Made by a program: the position numbers and the translations under genes. Under the pieces are notes generated by a model. The model was not told where the DNA came from. It ran no database searches and saw only the letters and a list, made by a program, of their open reading frames with translations. Of a DNA stretch of 64,000 bases, positions 45,164 to 56,244 are shown piece after piece. Numbering within the stretch: position 1 is the stretch's first letter; the number at the start of each line of letters is the position of its first letter. Origin of the DNA: Aphrocallistes beatrix (taxonomy: Eukaryota > Porifera > Hexactinellida > Sceptrulophora > Aphrocallistidae); NCBI GenBank assembly GCA_963281255.1, contig OY725489.1, forward strand, positions 5,642,523 through 5,706,522, written 5' to 3'.

Positions 45164-46946
45164 GAAAAATATATGAAAAAGTGTGTCAATTCAAAAATCT
45201 TTTGACTATATCAATTGACCAAACACGATTAAAGTGATGAAAATAAATTGATCATGAAATAACTAACTTAAGCTATTTTCAATGAAAATTGATGGAAGTT
45301 GATAACTTTGTGAGTACTTACATTTGTAGACTTTCGTATTAATCCTAGAGAATAGGTGTCACGGCTGGGTTTTTGGGATAGGATTAATATTTGACTCATA
45401 GAATTTATCACTTTAAAGAATCCAATTCCCTGAATTTTGCTGAATTTATAAAAAGACATTGCGAATATGTATCAAAAGTCAAAGTCTGATTTTTCTGTGA
45501 ACTTTGAAAATACCTTGATAAAGCCGAAAGTTTGTCTCCGCTCACCTTAACCAGGGACTCCCTGAAAATCCTTAGGGAATTTTGTTGTTAATAATGAACT
45601 GAAATTAGCAATTCAATTCACGATCTCTGCGATAAAAAAAGAATTTGTAATAGTTTTACTGATTTCTTAATTAATTCTATCCGTATTAGTAACTCATTAT
45701 TAGCTATGAGATACGATCCGCTTGAAGAGAGACTTGTGCAGACATTAATTATTTATTCAAAATCTCTTCAGTAAAAGTTTCAGAATGTTTTAGGGGCAAA
45801 GTTGATTTAGGAATGTTTTCTAGGAGAATTAGACCTTAAATAAAATTCAACCCTCAATCAAAATTATAAAAACGTCGGTCGACTGATCATAGATAGTACG
45901 AGTAACATGATTCAATAATCTAGCAACTTGCGTTTATTAACTTTATTTAATTATCTGTTTGTTTGTTTGAAAAGGTTAGGAAATATTCATTAAATACAAA
46001 TTTGCATGCCATTTTCAGAATCAGAACCTTGAAAACCCCATTCACCCCTTTGAAAATTTTCGATTCCTCCCTATCCCTTCATTTTAAACAATGAGTTACT
46101 TACGTAGCGCTCCCTATTTCGAATTCAAGTCTAAAATATTCGGAATCGTAATTCTATGTTGTGTTTATTCCAAATTTGTCTAGATCGATTTTTCATTACT
46201 TTCTTATAATCAATTTTGTCTTTAGGTTCTCAAAGAAAGTTGAAAATGATAACCGTAAGATGCCAAGTTTGTAGCAAATTAACGGTATCTCACGTACGCT
46301 TGGTCTTAGGTTAGTATTACAGCACTTAGTTATAGTAGTGATATCTTATCCATTGTTAGTGAACTGCTCTGTATAGTAATTCTAAGCCTATTTATGCTTT
46401 AAACTCAATATATAATAGAGATCTAGGATATTATTTTTTTGAATATTGATTTTCTCTTCGTATTCAAAATAATATAGTCGAAAAAACTTTTCCTGATTTT
46501 ATCTAATCTTGTTAATAACCTTTGGTACATTTTTTTAATTAGACTCTTTGCTTTATATGGTCATCGGACGTTTTTAGCGATATAAACTGTTCTGCTCCAG
46601 ATAATCACAGAATAATACCTAAGTCGGTCAAAATGGTGATTTTTCCCTTTGATTTGACTATTTTTCTTGGTTAAAAAAAAAAATTGCGCTTAATTTGATA
46701 ATCGGAGCCGATAGATGTGTTGTTTGCGGACTATTTAAACAGGTTTGATTGAAATTATTCCTTATAATACTTTCAATTCCTCAGGATTTTTGTTTTGCTC
46801 CTGACAAGTTGGATACAAATATTATTTGGAGATAAACGGGTTTGAAATTAATTAGTTTTTTTTCAAGTCTAATAGCTATTTTAGGATTTTAGATGCATTA
46901 TACTATCATTATTTATTAAATATGGTTACTGCTAACGAATTTAACA
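45164..46946. other. AT-rich stretch without recognised gene
   Basis: Short frames only. No repeat, RNA gene or transposon end was recognised. Confidence 0.4.
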
Positions 46947-47742
46947 TTAGTTCTGATCATTAATAGTGTGTACTCGAGCCAAATTTCTCAAATGATCGCG
47001 TTCAGAGAAATGTTTCATGGTATCATGACTGACAGATTTGCCTAACTCAGCAAGGACAGTCGAAAGTGATAGGGTGCCATGGTTGAAGCTGAGGACCGCT
47101 AATGCTGCACAAGCTTGCACGGATCTCTGCCCAAGCCGTTTTGGTTTTGGAGCATTATGCCATAACATATTGTGAAGGCTTTCATTCGGATTTTGGGTCT
47201 TGCCTAAGGTTAGGCACTCACAAAGGGATAGACTTGAAAAAATCTCGAACGTTTCTCTAACCCGCTCCATCTCTGATTCGGTTAGGTATGGTTCTCGAGG
47301 AACAGGGACTGGAATCAATGGATCTTTCTCATGCTGTGCAATCTGGACCTGTAAATAACACCATGAAGATGTACCCTGAGGACACAATGCATGTGATTCT
47401 TCGATATGTGAAAGAAGTGTTTGTAAAGCCATTCGATAACCCCTTTCTCCCCCTAAATTTCCGCTTCAAACGCGATTTCAGCCTTTTTTGCACATGACCC
47501 AGACATTCTTCTTTTCAAATCATTACTGCTCCTCTGTGAGGATCTGATCGAATGAGATTTTTGAAAGAAGACGAATCACCATCCCCTATATATACGGAAT
47601 AATGTACCTTATGCATCTCTATCGACCTGTTCCAAATTTCCACCGCAGCAATGCTTTCCATTGCCTGTGAAGATGCCGAAAAATTCGCAAGGCCCTTTTC
47701 TTTGTGAGATTTCCAGAATAGTGCATATTCGTCAGGATGCAA
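46947..47742 (-). pseudogene. Mutator-like transposase (PHD-type family), truncated
   Basis: Minus strand. 47742-47515 reads PDEYALFWKSHKEKGLANFS, SSQAMESIAAVEIWNRS and YIGDGDSSSF (second catalytic Asp). After a frameshifted LGHVQKRLK-type stretch, 47432-46947 reads a Cys/His region and NPNESLHNMLWHNAPKPKR (catalytic Glu), then QACAALAVLSFNHG. It is clearly homologous to the 58-60 kb transposase but much diverged. The DNA-binding N-terminus, first Asp and PHD end are absent. Confidence 0.8.
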
Positions 47743-48356
47743 TTCTTTTCTTTCTTTGTTCCATCAGAACGAGCAATAAATATTGAATATCTTATTAGAT
47801 TTCTTTCTTTTATACTTATCAGAATACAGTAGGTATCAAATTAATTATTTACAATTCCAATCATACACTATATTTATCTTAGTTCGAAATAAAGGGTTTG
47901 AATTTCAATGGTAATACTTCAGAATAATATCAATTTTCAAAATTCTTTAGATGCTATCTGTAGTTTAGATTCAAACAGTGGTATTCGGCTACCAATTATA
48001 GAATCAAACTTCTATTGTTTGAAAGTTTCCACGCAATGACAATAGTGTTGTATCTTTGTAAGGATTCAATTACAGTTGATGATTTATCACGTTATTTGCT
48101 TGACTACAATCGTTTTTAGGCAATCTGAAGAATGGATTTTATTCTCCAAGTGATTGAGTAAATCGTGTTAGCTATCTTACCCTTATTTGGATAACTGTTG
48201 AAATATGAATTGTATGCCGGCATTAGACATTCTGATGTCTTTACATAATAAATAAAATTTAGATAATTTATTATCATATGGGGTATTATTTTCTACTTCG
48301 ATAATAAATAGATTGATAATTATATATTTTATTCACAATTTCGATTAGCATACTAA
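47743..48356. other. AT-rich, no recognised feature
   Basis: Separates the transposase remnant from the small ORF cluster. No motif was seen. Confidence 0.4.
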
Positions 48357-48524
48357 ATGAGCACCCCAAGAGGCAGAAGAATTATTGTGGATGTCTCGCC
48401 ACAACTATATTTTAGAAGACCTGGGCCCAATCTAAGGGGGAGGATATTGCTAAGTATATCCTCTCTACTTTTAGGAGTGGCAACAGTTAAAATAGGATAT
48501 TTATGTTATAAGATGATAAAGTAA
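48357..48524 (+). CDS. 55-aa small ORF with basic head and membrane anchor
   Basis: ATG to TAA, 55 codons. The N-terminal 30 residues are strongly basic with prolines (STPRGRR, FRRPGPNLRGR). A hydrophobic stretch follows (ILLSISSLLLGVATVKIGYL) and then a short CYKMIK end, the layout of a tail-anchored or type II miniprotein. An AATAAAATA polyadenylation-like signal follows at about 48583. No family was recognised. The purine tract AAGGGGGAGG inside it also resembles a retrotransposon polypurine tract, so chance cannot be excluded. Confidence 0.3.
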   Translation: MSTPRGRRIIVDVSPQLYFRRPGPNLRGRILLSISSLLLGVATVKIGYLCYKMIK

Positions 48525-48673
48525 TGATATTTTGTAGTTTTCACTTTGTTATATATTTTATTTGTACTGTTACTTAATAATTAATAAAATATAGGATTTC
48601 AATGAACATTTCCAAAATATATGAAAAACTTGTTATTTCCTTCGAATAAAAAAGTGACGAAAACACTTGTAAA

Positions 48674-49012
48674 ATGATTCAAAAATTAAAGATACATGGA
48701 GATAACCTTTATAAGAACGTTATAAAGCAAAAAAACAACTCTTTTTTTTTTAAATCAAAAATTTTCAGAATTTTCGTACATTGGATACCGTTAAGGAATC
48801 ATGAAATATATCGTCGCCATCTAGTTACTCATGTGAATAATAGTGAAATTTCCACTCGAGAAATGAAAGAAATTTTGTTTCAAACAAAATACTCTAGAAA
48901 TGAGAAATCGGTTAAAGCTTTCAATATTGCTAAAGGACAAACCTGTTGCTTGTGTGGAAATATTGTACAGGCATTATCCAAACATGTCACCAGAGTGCAC
49001 AAGATTAGTTGA
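48674..49012 (+). CDS. C2H2-like zinc-finger ORF, possibly a last exon
   Basis: 112-aa frame. The first 30 codons are AT-derived and probably not coding. TTTTTTTTTAAATC..TTTTCAG at 48745-48768 looks like a splice acceptor, so the real exon may be 48769-49012. It encodes YRRHLVTHVNN (end of one finger), EISTREMKEILFQTKYSRN, then a complete CCLCGNIVQALSKHVTRVH (C-x2-C, H-x4-H) and a stop. The next bases are the left edge of the 49013-51495 element, so the stop lies at the boundary. The product is not recognised. Confidence 0.4.
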   Translation: MIQKLKIHGDNLYKNVIKQKNNSFFFKSKIFRIFVHWIPLRNHEIYRRHLVTHVNNSEISTREMKEILFQTKYSRNEKSVKAFNIAKGQTCCLCGNIVQALSKHVTRVHKIS

Positions 49013-49657
49013 TGAAATACTACACGCGATAAAGACTATTTTGGGGTAAACTTTCAAAGTTAATTTACGAGATTTAATAAACGGGGGAGGGGGGCTAGAA
49101 AAAAAAAATTAATAAATAAGCGGGGGCCAGTTTATTCGGACACCTAGAGTAGACCCATCAGATATTTGCAGCCACAAATGCGACAAATGACTTTGTATAC
49201 AAGTAGTCTTATTCGGCAAACTTAGCCCTCTAGCAACATCATAGCAGCATAGGAATGTGACAACATTCCATTCTTGAAACTTGTTTGAACCCTATCGAGT
49301 GATCCTTCTTGCGACTCCGCTCGGTCTACATTTGACAATGATTTGTGAATAAGGAATTTCGTTCGAATAGTAAGTTTGCAATAATTTGTTTTGATCCACA
49401 GGCACAGGATCGAGAGACTTTCTCAGAATAAATGTCGTCTATTTCAGATTCATCCCTTTTGGTCTACGTACATAATCACCACAAAAAGCATGCTAAACAT
49501 GTCCAACTGTGCGCATTTCCCCAAACAATTATCAAAAGTCACTAGACTACACATCAACGAGTTAAAATTTAGGCGTTACAAATATAATCAACAAAAATAG
49601 ATAGATAAATATCCTTGATGGTGTTTGGACTAACAGTACTTTCAACATATTTTAGGC

Positions 49658-49858
49658 CTGCGGTTCCCAAACTGGGGTGCATGAACCCCCTAGGGGTGCA
49701 TGGGACAAGGAATAAAACTGAATTTTGAGCATTTTTAACAGAATTAATTTTGAAGTTATATGAACGTTACTCCTAGATCCTGGCATTGGTCCTGGGGTGG
49801 ACAAAATTTTTTTTAGGTGTCACGAGGTGCACGAGGTAAAAGGGGTTGGGAACCACTG
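49658..49858. mobile_element. hAT-type MITE (~200 bp) nested in derivative
   Basis: Ends CTGCGGTTCCCAAACTGG and, reversed, CAGTGGTTCCCAACCCC. Flanks are TTTTAGGC and TTTTATGC (8 bp, one mismatch). The same MITE occupies the same place in the longer element (57411-57610). Confidence 0.85.
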
Positions 49859-50188
49859 TTTTATGCGAATAAAAAGGTTCTTTACAGACCACATAAGGGT
49901 GCGCGTTATTGGGAGGTGCCCCATTCAAGGTTCCATTTTCCATCCCAGACAACAATATGTCACAATAGCAATGCACACATAACAGTAGATATGTAAGCAC
50001 GCTACAACCAAGTGTAATTGAAATTTAGGTTAGGAAGAAATTGAGAAATGCAAACACCATCCATAATTTGAAAAATTCTAAAAATATCAACATGTGCATG
50101 TGTACTGTACATGGCTAGCTATATTTAGAATTCTGTCAACACATTACAAGAAACAAATTCTATTATTAGCATGTGAGGTGGAACAATT

Positions 50189-50731
50189 ATGGGTACTACA
50201 ACTGTAGTTAATTTTAACGAGTTACACCAAGTCAATATAAGTATGGAAATAATTAATGTCATAACTAATTCAAAAAATGTCTTCTCAGAACAAGAAACTA
50301 TTTATACATTCCGTAGCGCAGATCTCCCGAAGGTCTGCATTCCGGCTGATTTTGAATCTAGCATGGAGTCAAGTGGGTCTGACAATTAAGGTGATTTCAT
50401 ATTCAAAGTCCCAACAACCCCAACTGATTTAACACCAGCTACATCCACGCCTACTGAGCTCGGATCTACACTCTCTCAAGTAGCCCTCTCTTCGCAGACA
50501 TCCGAAGAATCGGATAACATGACACCAGCTACCCCAGTTCATACCAAAAAGCAGCGAGGACATAAACTAAACACTGGGAGGTTTCGGAAGTGTGAGGGAG
50601 TCAAAAGAAAATCCACTTTCACACCATCCACCACAAAGCGATTACCGCTTCCTATTAGCACTCCGAAATGTTTTCCAAGATCACGCAGAAGTGCGTTCAA
50701 CACCGTCCATATAATAAAGAATCTCCTATAA
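50189..50731 (+). pseudogene. Start of PHD-type Mutator-like transposase gene
   Basis: MGTTTVVNFNELHQVNISME.. then RSADLPKVCIPADFESSMES. A TAA (GAA in the longer element) stops it at 50387-50389. The frame then resumes with FKVPTTPTDLTPATS, the basic KKQRGHKLNTGRFRK and KRKSTFTPSTTKR, and runs into the deletion joint. The N-terminus is a disordered Ser/Thr/Pro region with a basic patch, likely nuclear. Confidence 0.75.
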
Positions 50732-51572
50732 TAGGAGCTGCACTATAAATGAGAGTTCTCAAATCAATACAAGTGATCACAACAGCAGGAGGCCGCAGGG
50801 GAGAAGTTTGTGATTTTTGTGATTTCCCTGTACAGAATTCAATCTTTTTAGAAAGTAGCATCAGAATGTGTTTGTGGAAACGACTATCTCTAAGATTGGA
50901 ATTTGTATTAGAATTTCAGAATTTGTCCTAACATTGGAATTTGGGATTTTCTATGTACACATAGCAATAGTTTTATTAATAAATTAAACTTACATTCTTG
51001 CTAGTAGGTGAAGTAGGCAAATCACAGGTATCCAAGACATAAAGTGATCGCTTTCATTTAGTTGTCTGGATCATAGCAAATTAATACAGCAAATTAGCTA
51101 ATTGTTGAATCCTGGTGACAGAGAAAGATTATATCTATATATCTACAATATTTATTTGTATATACAGAAAATAGGTATTGAAATGGCGTAACCCAAGTTT
51201 AAATGGGAGATTTTCATTCTGGATCAATTGTCAAGTTTTCTATTTTTCAACCTCAACTCGGAAATTTGGAAAAACCTTGAACCAGGAGCACATGGTTGGG
51301 GATATTATTGATAACAAGACTCCCCAATAAAGCCCATTTCGAATGAATACAGTGGACATTGGATCCTTGTATCAATGTAATGCCGATTTTTGGTAAAACT
51401 CGATCTGGTATATACCTTTTAGCCTCAAATCGCATGTGCTTATGAGCGTTTACTTTCAATATGATCTTGTTACCAGAGGTTTCTGTATAATATATACTTT
51501 AACTTCTGTGCCGTAATAATAATAAATAAGAAAGTAAATTTTAATTATATTTTATAAAATACATACAAAGTA

Positions 51573-52117
51573 TCCTTACTATTAAAACTCGATTATTGTT
51601 TATATATATATATATATATATATCTGTATCGAAATGATTGAAGAAACTGCCCGGCACAGAAAGCTGATTTTTGGCATGTGGGAGTCTTTTGGCTATGGCT
51701 CCAGTAAGTTCTGAGTTCAGAGCAAAATGTCGACTCATCATGGAATTATGACGTCATTGTCACATTTTACAAAGTTAAGCAACACAGTTATTCGGGCATA
51801 ACTCAGCCATTATAGGAGATAGAAGGCTGAAATTTTAATAGAATCTGTATCCTAACACGTCTCACATATGATGCAACTATCAAAAAATGATGACTCATCA
51901 CTTTGCTATGACGTCATCATTACTCATCAAAATTTTAAAAATTGACAAATTTGGTGTTTTTTCGAGTGATTTCGATTTTAAAACTAAGATGGACATATTT
52001 AGAGATGATATATCCCGTTTAATTAACCAATGTCACCTCCAGGCGACCGAAGGGAGCCTCTGGCGGACACGAAGTGTCCGCCAGCCGCGCAGCGCAAGCA
52101 AGCGAAGCGCGCTTGTA
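51573..52117 (+). mobile_element. Helitron-like non-autonomous element, best complete copy
   Basis: About 545 bp. Starts TCCTTACTATTAAAACTCG and a TA tract, then body GATTGAAGAAACTGCCCGG, TTTGGCATGTGGGAGTC, ATTATGACGTCATTGTC and TGACTCATCACTTTGC. The 3' end has two hairpins, GGCGGACAC-GAA-GTGTCCGCC (52062-52082) and CAAGCG-AAGCG-CGCTTG (52099-52115), and stops at TA (52117). TC start and terminal hairpin are Helitron-like, but the canonical CTRR end is not present, so the class is tentative. No coding capacity. Confidence 0.75.
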
Positions 52118-52736
52118 TAAGTAAAGCTATGCAGAGTTTGTAATCTTCCTTCTAGCTTCTCGTTCCTCTCCAGGAGAAGGATTTACTATGATGGCCTCCT
52201 CCTTCCCTAATAGCCATCCCCCTGTTCTTCTCCATGCATAATAGAGCTACGAACCGGTGGTGTACATTCAATTGTGATGTGATAGCCTTACTGCACAGCA
52301 AGTAGTGTTTGCGAGAAATTTGAGGAAGGTTAATTGGTATATTGGATGTCTTGTTGCAGTTAGTAGATAGTGTGCGTGCAATAGATGGCTTGGCACTTTA
52401 TCAGCTGTGTTTGGATAGAGGTATTTCTTTGCATTGTTTACTCTAATGGATCTGCCTCTAACTTCTTACTTTGTTGACTTTGGTAGTATCAGGGTTGGAT
52501 TAATGGTAGCTACCTTTGTTATTTCATCGTCTAATTACAAACCATTAACGCTCCCGTATACTACTATTATTTGTATATAAAAAATTTTTTTCAAATTTTC
52601 AGTTTATTTTCTTCTTGCAGCAAGGTTAGAAAAGGAGTCCTTAAGGATTAACAAGGGTTTTGGAGTTAAATCTTCATTATATTTATACTAATAATGAATG
52701 AAAAGATCATTCAGATACAGAAGCAGGAAATAGAAT
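52118..52736. other. No recognised feature
   Basis: Mixed-composition sequence between the Helitron-like element and the 53-kb island. No frame of note. Confidence 0.35.
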
Positions 52737-53605
52737 CTAAGTCATTTATCCATGGTCCAATGACGAATGATGATTAAGTAAATACTTTGCAAAGCCTATT
52801 GTTCTTATCCATGGTCCAAAATGCTTCACATGTGAGAGATCAATATTATTTCTAAACAATTGATTGTAGATTACGTATTTGGCTTTGAGACGGCAATGAT
52901 ATATGTAGATCTTTTATTTATACATCTGATATCTGCATTTTGGATGAATCGGAGCTCCCTGTACTCTTTAGAGGTAAACTGTACTCCAAGCCTGGTCTAG
53001 TAACGAACATTGATACCGTAATTGAAATTTATGTTCCTTTCATTTGGAATTACAGTGGGACTGAGAAAATGTGACTGCAGCACGTCTCCCAACACACTGT
53101 CTGCAAGACGCACTCCAGCCGTGCAAAACTCTCCGGCCAAACCGGCCAGATACACAACCAGCCACTTGGGGTATTCACAGCCCCCGGTGTCTATAACCCC
53201 ACACCTTCAACTCCACAAGGGGATTTCTTCAACCAAAATTATTCACCTCCCAGTGGAGATTCTCACACCCTCCCAATGGTCAAGTGATTAATTACTTTTG
53301 ATAGAAGTTTTTTGCCTAATAACAAATAGAGGAACCAGTCCACCGCCTGGAGCAAGTCTCGGAGGAGAGGGGGCGAGGCGGTCGGGGTTGGGGGTATGGG
53401 ACAGGGAGTGACACTCTGGTACTCAGCTCTGATCAGCCGAACCCATTCTGAATCATCTGTGAATATGACGAAGTTGAGGAAGGCAGGAGAGACGGGAACT
53501 GAGTCGTTAGGAGAAAGTTGAGCTGTGCGTTGTGGCGGTGCAGCTTCTCCAGGTGGGAGAGACGATCTGAAGACCGCATACAACACTAAGTCATTTATCC
53601 ATGGT
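52737..53605. other. GC-rich coding-like island between 20-bp direct repeats
   Basis: CTAAGTCATTTATCCATGGT occurs at 52737-52756 and 53586-53605. Between them 53040-53290 (+) and 53586-53300 (-) are much richer in C and G than the surroundings and have open frames on both strands. One plus frame reads LGVFTAPGVYNPTPSTPQGD and FFNQNYSPPSGDSHTLP. One minus frame reads SSLPPGEAAPPQRTAQLSPN and AFLNFVIFTDDSEWVRLI. Composition suggests captured host exons, in which direction I cannot say. No family was recognised. Confidence 0.35.
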
Positions 53606-53887
53606 TTAAAACAATATTAAATTTATATTCACAATCTAAATTCATTATGATCAATTTTGGAATTGGTTGAAATATATATATATATTGCGGTTCAATAATC
53701 AATCCAGCATGTTATTATATCTGAAAATTTCAAACTTTTCAACTAATTATTCTGCACGAAAAAGTCAGAATTGTGAAAAATAAACATGTAAGCATTTACC
53801 ACAAATTTTTCGGACTCTTACATTCTGATCCATGGTACAATTAAAATCAGTAAAAAGTGAATACAATCTTCTAATGCGAATATTGTT

Positions 53888-55066
53888 ATCCATAGTTTAA
53901 GGTATGGTTCCATTGAGTTCAGACACCAAAGACGAAAATGTTGAAAGACCACGAGATTGAGACGTCATTGCCACGTCTATATAATTAGAAATTTCAGTTT
54001 TGCACACTCAGCCAAATTAGGTCATTGAAGGCTGAGAATAAAACAATAGTAGGTGTAAATCAACATGCCCAGAATCATATACTACCATCCATAAATCAGT
54101 GCGCAAGTTAGGCCTGCCTCCCCAGATGAGCGAAGACCCCATTAGTTGCGATTTGCAAGTTAGGACTGATAAATAATAGGGCAGATATTGTTATTTATAT
54201 TCATTGCTTGAGCCTACAATTGCATCGACATGTGTGATCTAGCCCTTCCTTCCAGGTGATGAGATAATATAGGAAATATCATCAGCAATTCTCAGAAAGG
54301 TGAAGTGTATATAAGAACGCAATAGATAGTTTATGAATATTACTGAGAAGCATTCCAATATTGTAAAACTATCGTTTTATATCTAAAATTGGACAATTGA
54401 AAAAAGTATGAATAAACGTAATACAATTTGAGTGCAGCACCAGTAGGGAGATGATCTTATAAAATGGAGGAAGTATCTCGTCCGTATGTATGATAAATTG
54501 GAACTTAATAGTAGAAATGTAACTAATCCTCCGTAAATTCCTGATCGGTTCCACTAAGTTTGGTTACTGAGGTCAGGGCTGTATCAACCCATTTTGAGTT
54601 GGCAAAATCATATCAATGAGTTGATTATAGCCGTCATATGAAAATGAATTGTTGAAACAAGTTCATTTAGTACAAATGAATCATTCCGAAAATGAGTGGG
54701 CTGTAGACAACTCATTTTTTGAAAGAGTTGAATGAGTTGTGGGCAAGGAATTTCCATGAAAAATGACTTGTTTTTGCCAACTGGGTTGATACAGCCCTGA
54801 CTGAGATTATCTGGAATGGAGTATTCCCTCAATTAGGCAATTACAAATAGAATTCCTGAAAGTTTCCGCCAAGTTCCATAAATTAGGGACTCAGATTTCA
54901 AATAAAATTGACAATTTGGTGATTTTTCCAGTGATGTAGATATAACAGTGAGACAGACATGTTTAGAGTGATTATCAACCTTATAATTAATTAACAAGTG
55001 TGAGCCCAGGGGCCCAAATGGTGCGTCTGGCAAACACAAAGTGTCCGCAAGGAAGCGAAGCGTGCT
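53888..55066 (+). repeat. Decayed Helitron-like element with interior insertion
   Basis: 53904-54050 matches the family body (TTCCATTGAGTTCAGACACC, GAGACGTCATTGCCAC). 54900-55066 matches the 3' end (GGTGATTTTTCCAGTGATG, CAAACACAAAGTGTCCGC, GAAGCGAAGCGTGCTTA). Between them about 850 bp is foreign, including a 200-bp segment with inverted GTTGATACAGCCCTGACTGAG / CTGAGGTCAGGGCTGTATCAAC ends (54567-54804). Confidence 0.6.
54567..54804. repeat. Inverted-repeat element (~238 bp)
   Basis: CTGAGGTCAGGGCTGTATCAACCC (54567 on) and GGGTTGATACAGCCCTGACTGAG (to 54804) are near-perfect inverted ends. Further inner pairs of ATGAGTTG/CAACTCAT allow the whole unit to fold back. A MITE or foldback element. 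Confidence 0.75.
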
Positions 55067-55362
55067 TATGTTTCTGTAAGTTAAAATGCAAGCCATCAAG
55101 TTCTAAACCTTCAAACCGGTTGCTACGTTTTATGCATTATACGCATTGAAATTAATAACAAACGCTATTTTAGTTTTAAAATAGATATATTACATCTATA
55201 TAACATGTCTAAATTTAGCAACACTCATACACAGACACACAACGTACAATTACAACTGAAAATGGATAGCTATTAAATAGAGATAAATACGATAAATTTG
55301 CTCAAATTACGCATCCAGAAGAAGTAAAATAATAAAAGTCATTCTACAAAATAAATCTGAAA
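55067..55362. other. AT-rich leader of the 162-aa ORF
   Basis: No feature beyond AT-rich sequence; any promoter is not recognisable. Confidence 0.3.
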
Positions 55363-55851
55363 ATGTCTAATAAAATGTTGGGGAAAATGAGTACATATCA
55401 ACGTGCATGTAACATCTTCTCTAGTGATGATATCCAGTTCGTGCCAGGAAAGTTGCGAATTGGGGAGTGCAATCAGAACATAATAATTGAGAAGAGAGCC
55501 GGCCAAAAGAATATTCACTTGTGCAGAGACGTCATCGAACACATCTGGAGTGGAGGCGAGAGTAAACAGCTCCAGCTTACATTCCGAACAGAACGAAATA
55601 CATTGACTACCCATATCCGTCGTAGACGCCATCATTCTGATTATTGGCTGGACATCTTCGCGTCCTACACTGATGAACAATTCATGCAAGAATTTGGATG
55701 TGACCAGTTTCATGCATACAAAGAGCATGTTAAACAATATGGTAAAGCTTTCCGGTGGAATCCACCGAAGCTAACATTCGAGCGCAAAGGGAAGAAAAAT
55801 TCAAGCAACAGTATTTGCCAGCAGATAAAATGCTCGACTATCCACAATTAG
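55363..55851 (+). CDS. Unrecognised intact 162-aa ORF
   Basis: A complete frame from ATG (context AAAATGTC) to TAG, strikingly non-AT-biased compared with its flanks and without low complexity. It has an early FSSDDIQFVPGKLRIGEC segment, mid-part LCRDVIEHIWSGGE, basic RTERNTLTTHIRRRRHHSDY, then aromatic/acidic DIFASYTDEQFMQEFGCDQF, and a basic tail (KLTFERKGKK). No membrane segment, zinc finger or catalytic motif was recognised. It is predicted soluble and basic, plausibly nucleic-acid binding. AATAAAGTA lies 100 bp downstream as a possible polyadenylation signal. Neighbours are mobile elements on both sides, so it may be an accessory gene of an unrecognised element or a captured exon. Confidence 0.5.
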   Translation: MSNKMLGKMSTYQRACNIFSSDDIQFVPGKLRIGECNQNIIIEKRAGQKNIHLCRDVIEHIWSGGESKQLQLTFRTERNTLTTHIRRRRHHSDYWLDIFASYTDEQFMQEFGCDQFHAYKEHVKQYGKAFRWNPPKLTFERKGKKNSSNSICQQIKCSTIHN

Positions 55852-56244
55852 AGATACTCACTTACTTGGAGTAGATTTTGTATGTATGTAACAATCATGT
55901 GATTCATTGCTATTACTTTACAACTATTAGTACATAGTATAACTATTATTATAATAAAGTACATATATTACAAGTATTATATTGGATCTATGATCCTATG
56001 TAATATTGTAGCACAGTTCTAAAATGAGTGCTGGAGTCCGGCCTGGCGCTAGTGGCATGCACAGACCTGAGTATAAAAGACATCACTAATTTACCTGGAT
56101 TTTCCATGGAATTCGCATTTTAAATCTATAACATTTTTGAGAGGAGCTTGTAAGTATACTCGAGTGGTTGGTTATACGGGAGGGTTGATTTGAAATTAGT
56201 TGATGTATCACACAGTAATAAAGTACTCAACATATTATCTAGAA
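55852..56244. other. 3' flank of the 162-aa ORF
   Basis: TA-rich; contains AATAAAGTAC near 55953. No other feature. Confidence 0.35.

Larger units (their letters stand above)
49013..51495 (+). mobile_element. Deletion derivative of PHD-type Mutator-like element
   Basis: Collinear with 56757-58433 and 60974-61796. The transposase body is missing, the deletion joint being at about 50671-50691 with some 20 bp of filler. It retains the left end (GCGATAAAGACTATTTTGGG), a nested hAT MITE, the start of the transposase gene and the right end (ACCAGAGGTTTCTGTATAAT). No terminal inverted repeat was recognised by eye. Confidence 0.8.

Noticed and set aside
48427-48470. Polypurine tract plus LTR start (AAGGGGGAGGATATTG)
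   Set aside because: No matching second LTR, primer-binding site or pol nearby; noted only as an alternative reading of the small ORF.
55339-55737. 132-aa minus-strand ORF
   Set aside because: Antisense to the 162-aa plus-strand ORF, which has the better start, stop and composition; kept only as a caution that strand is not proven.
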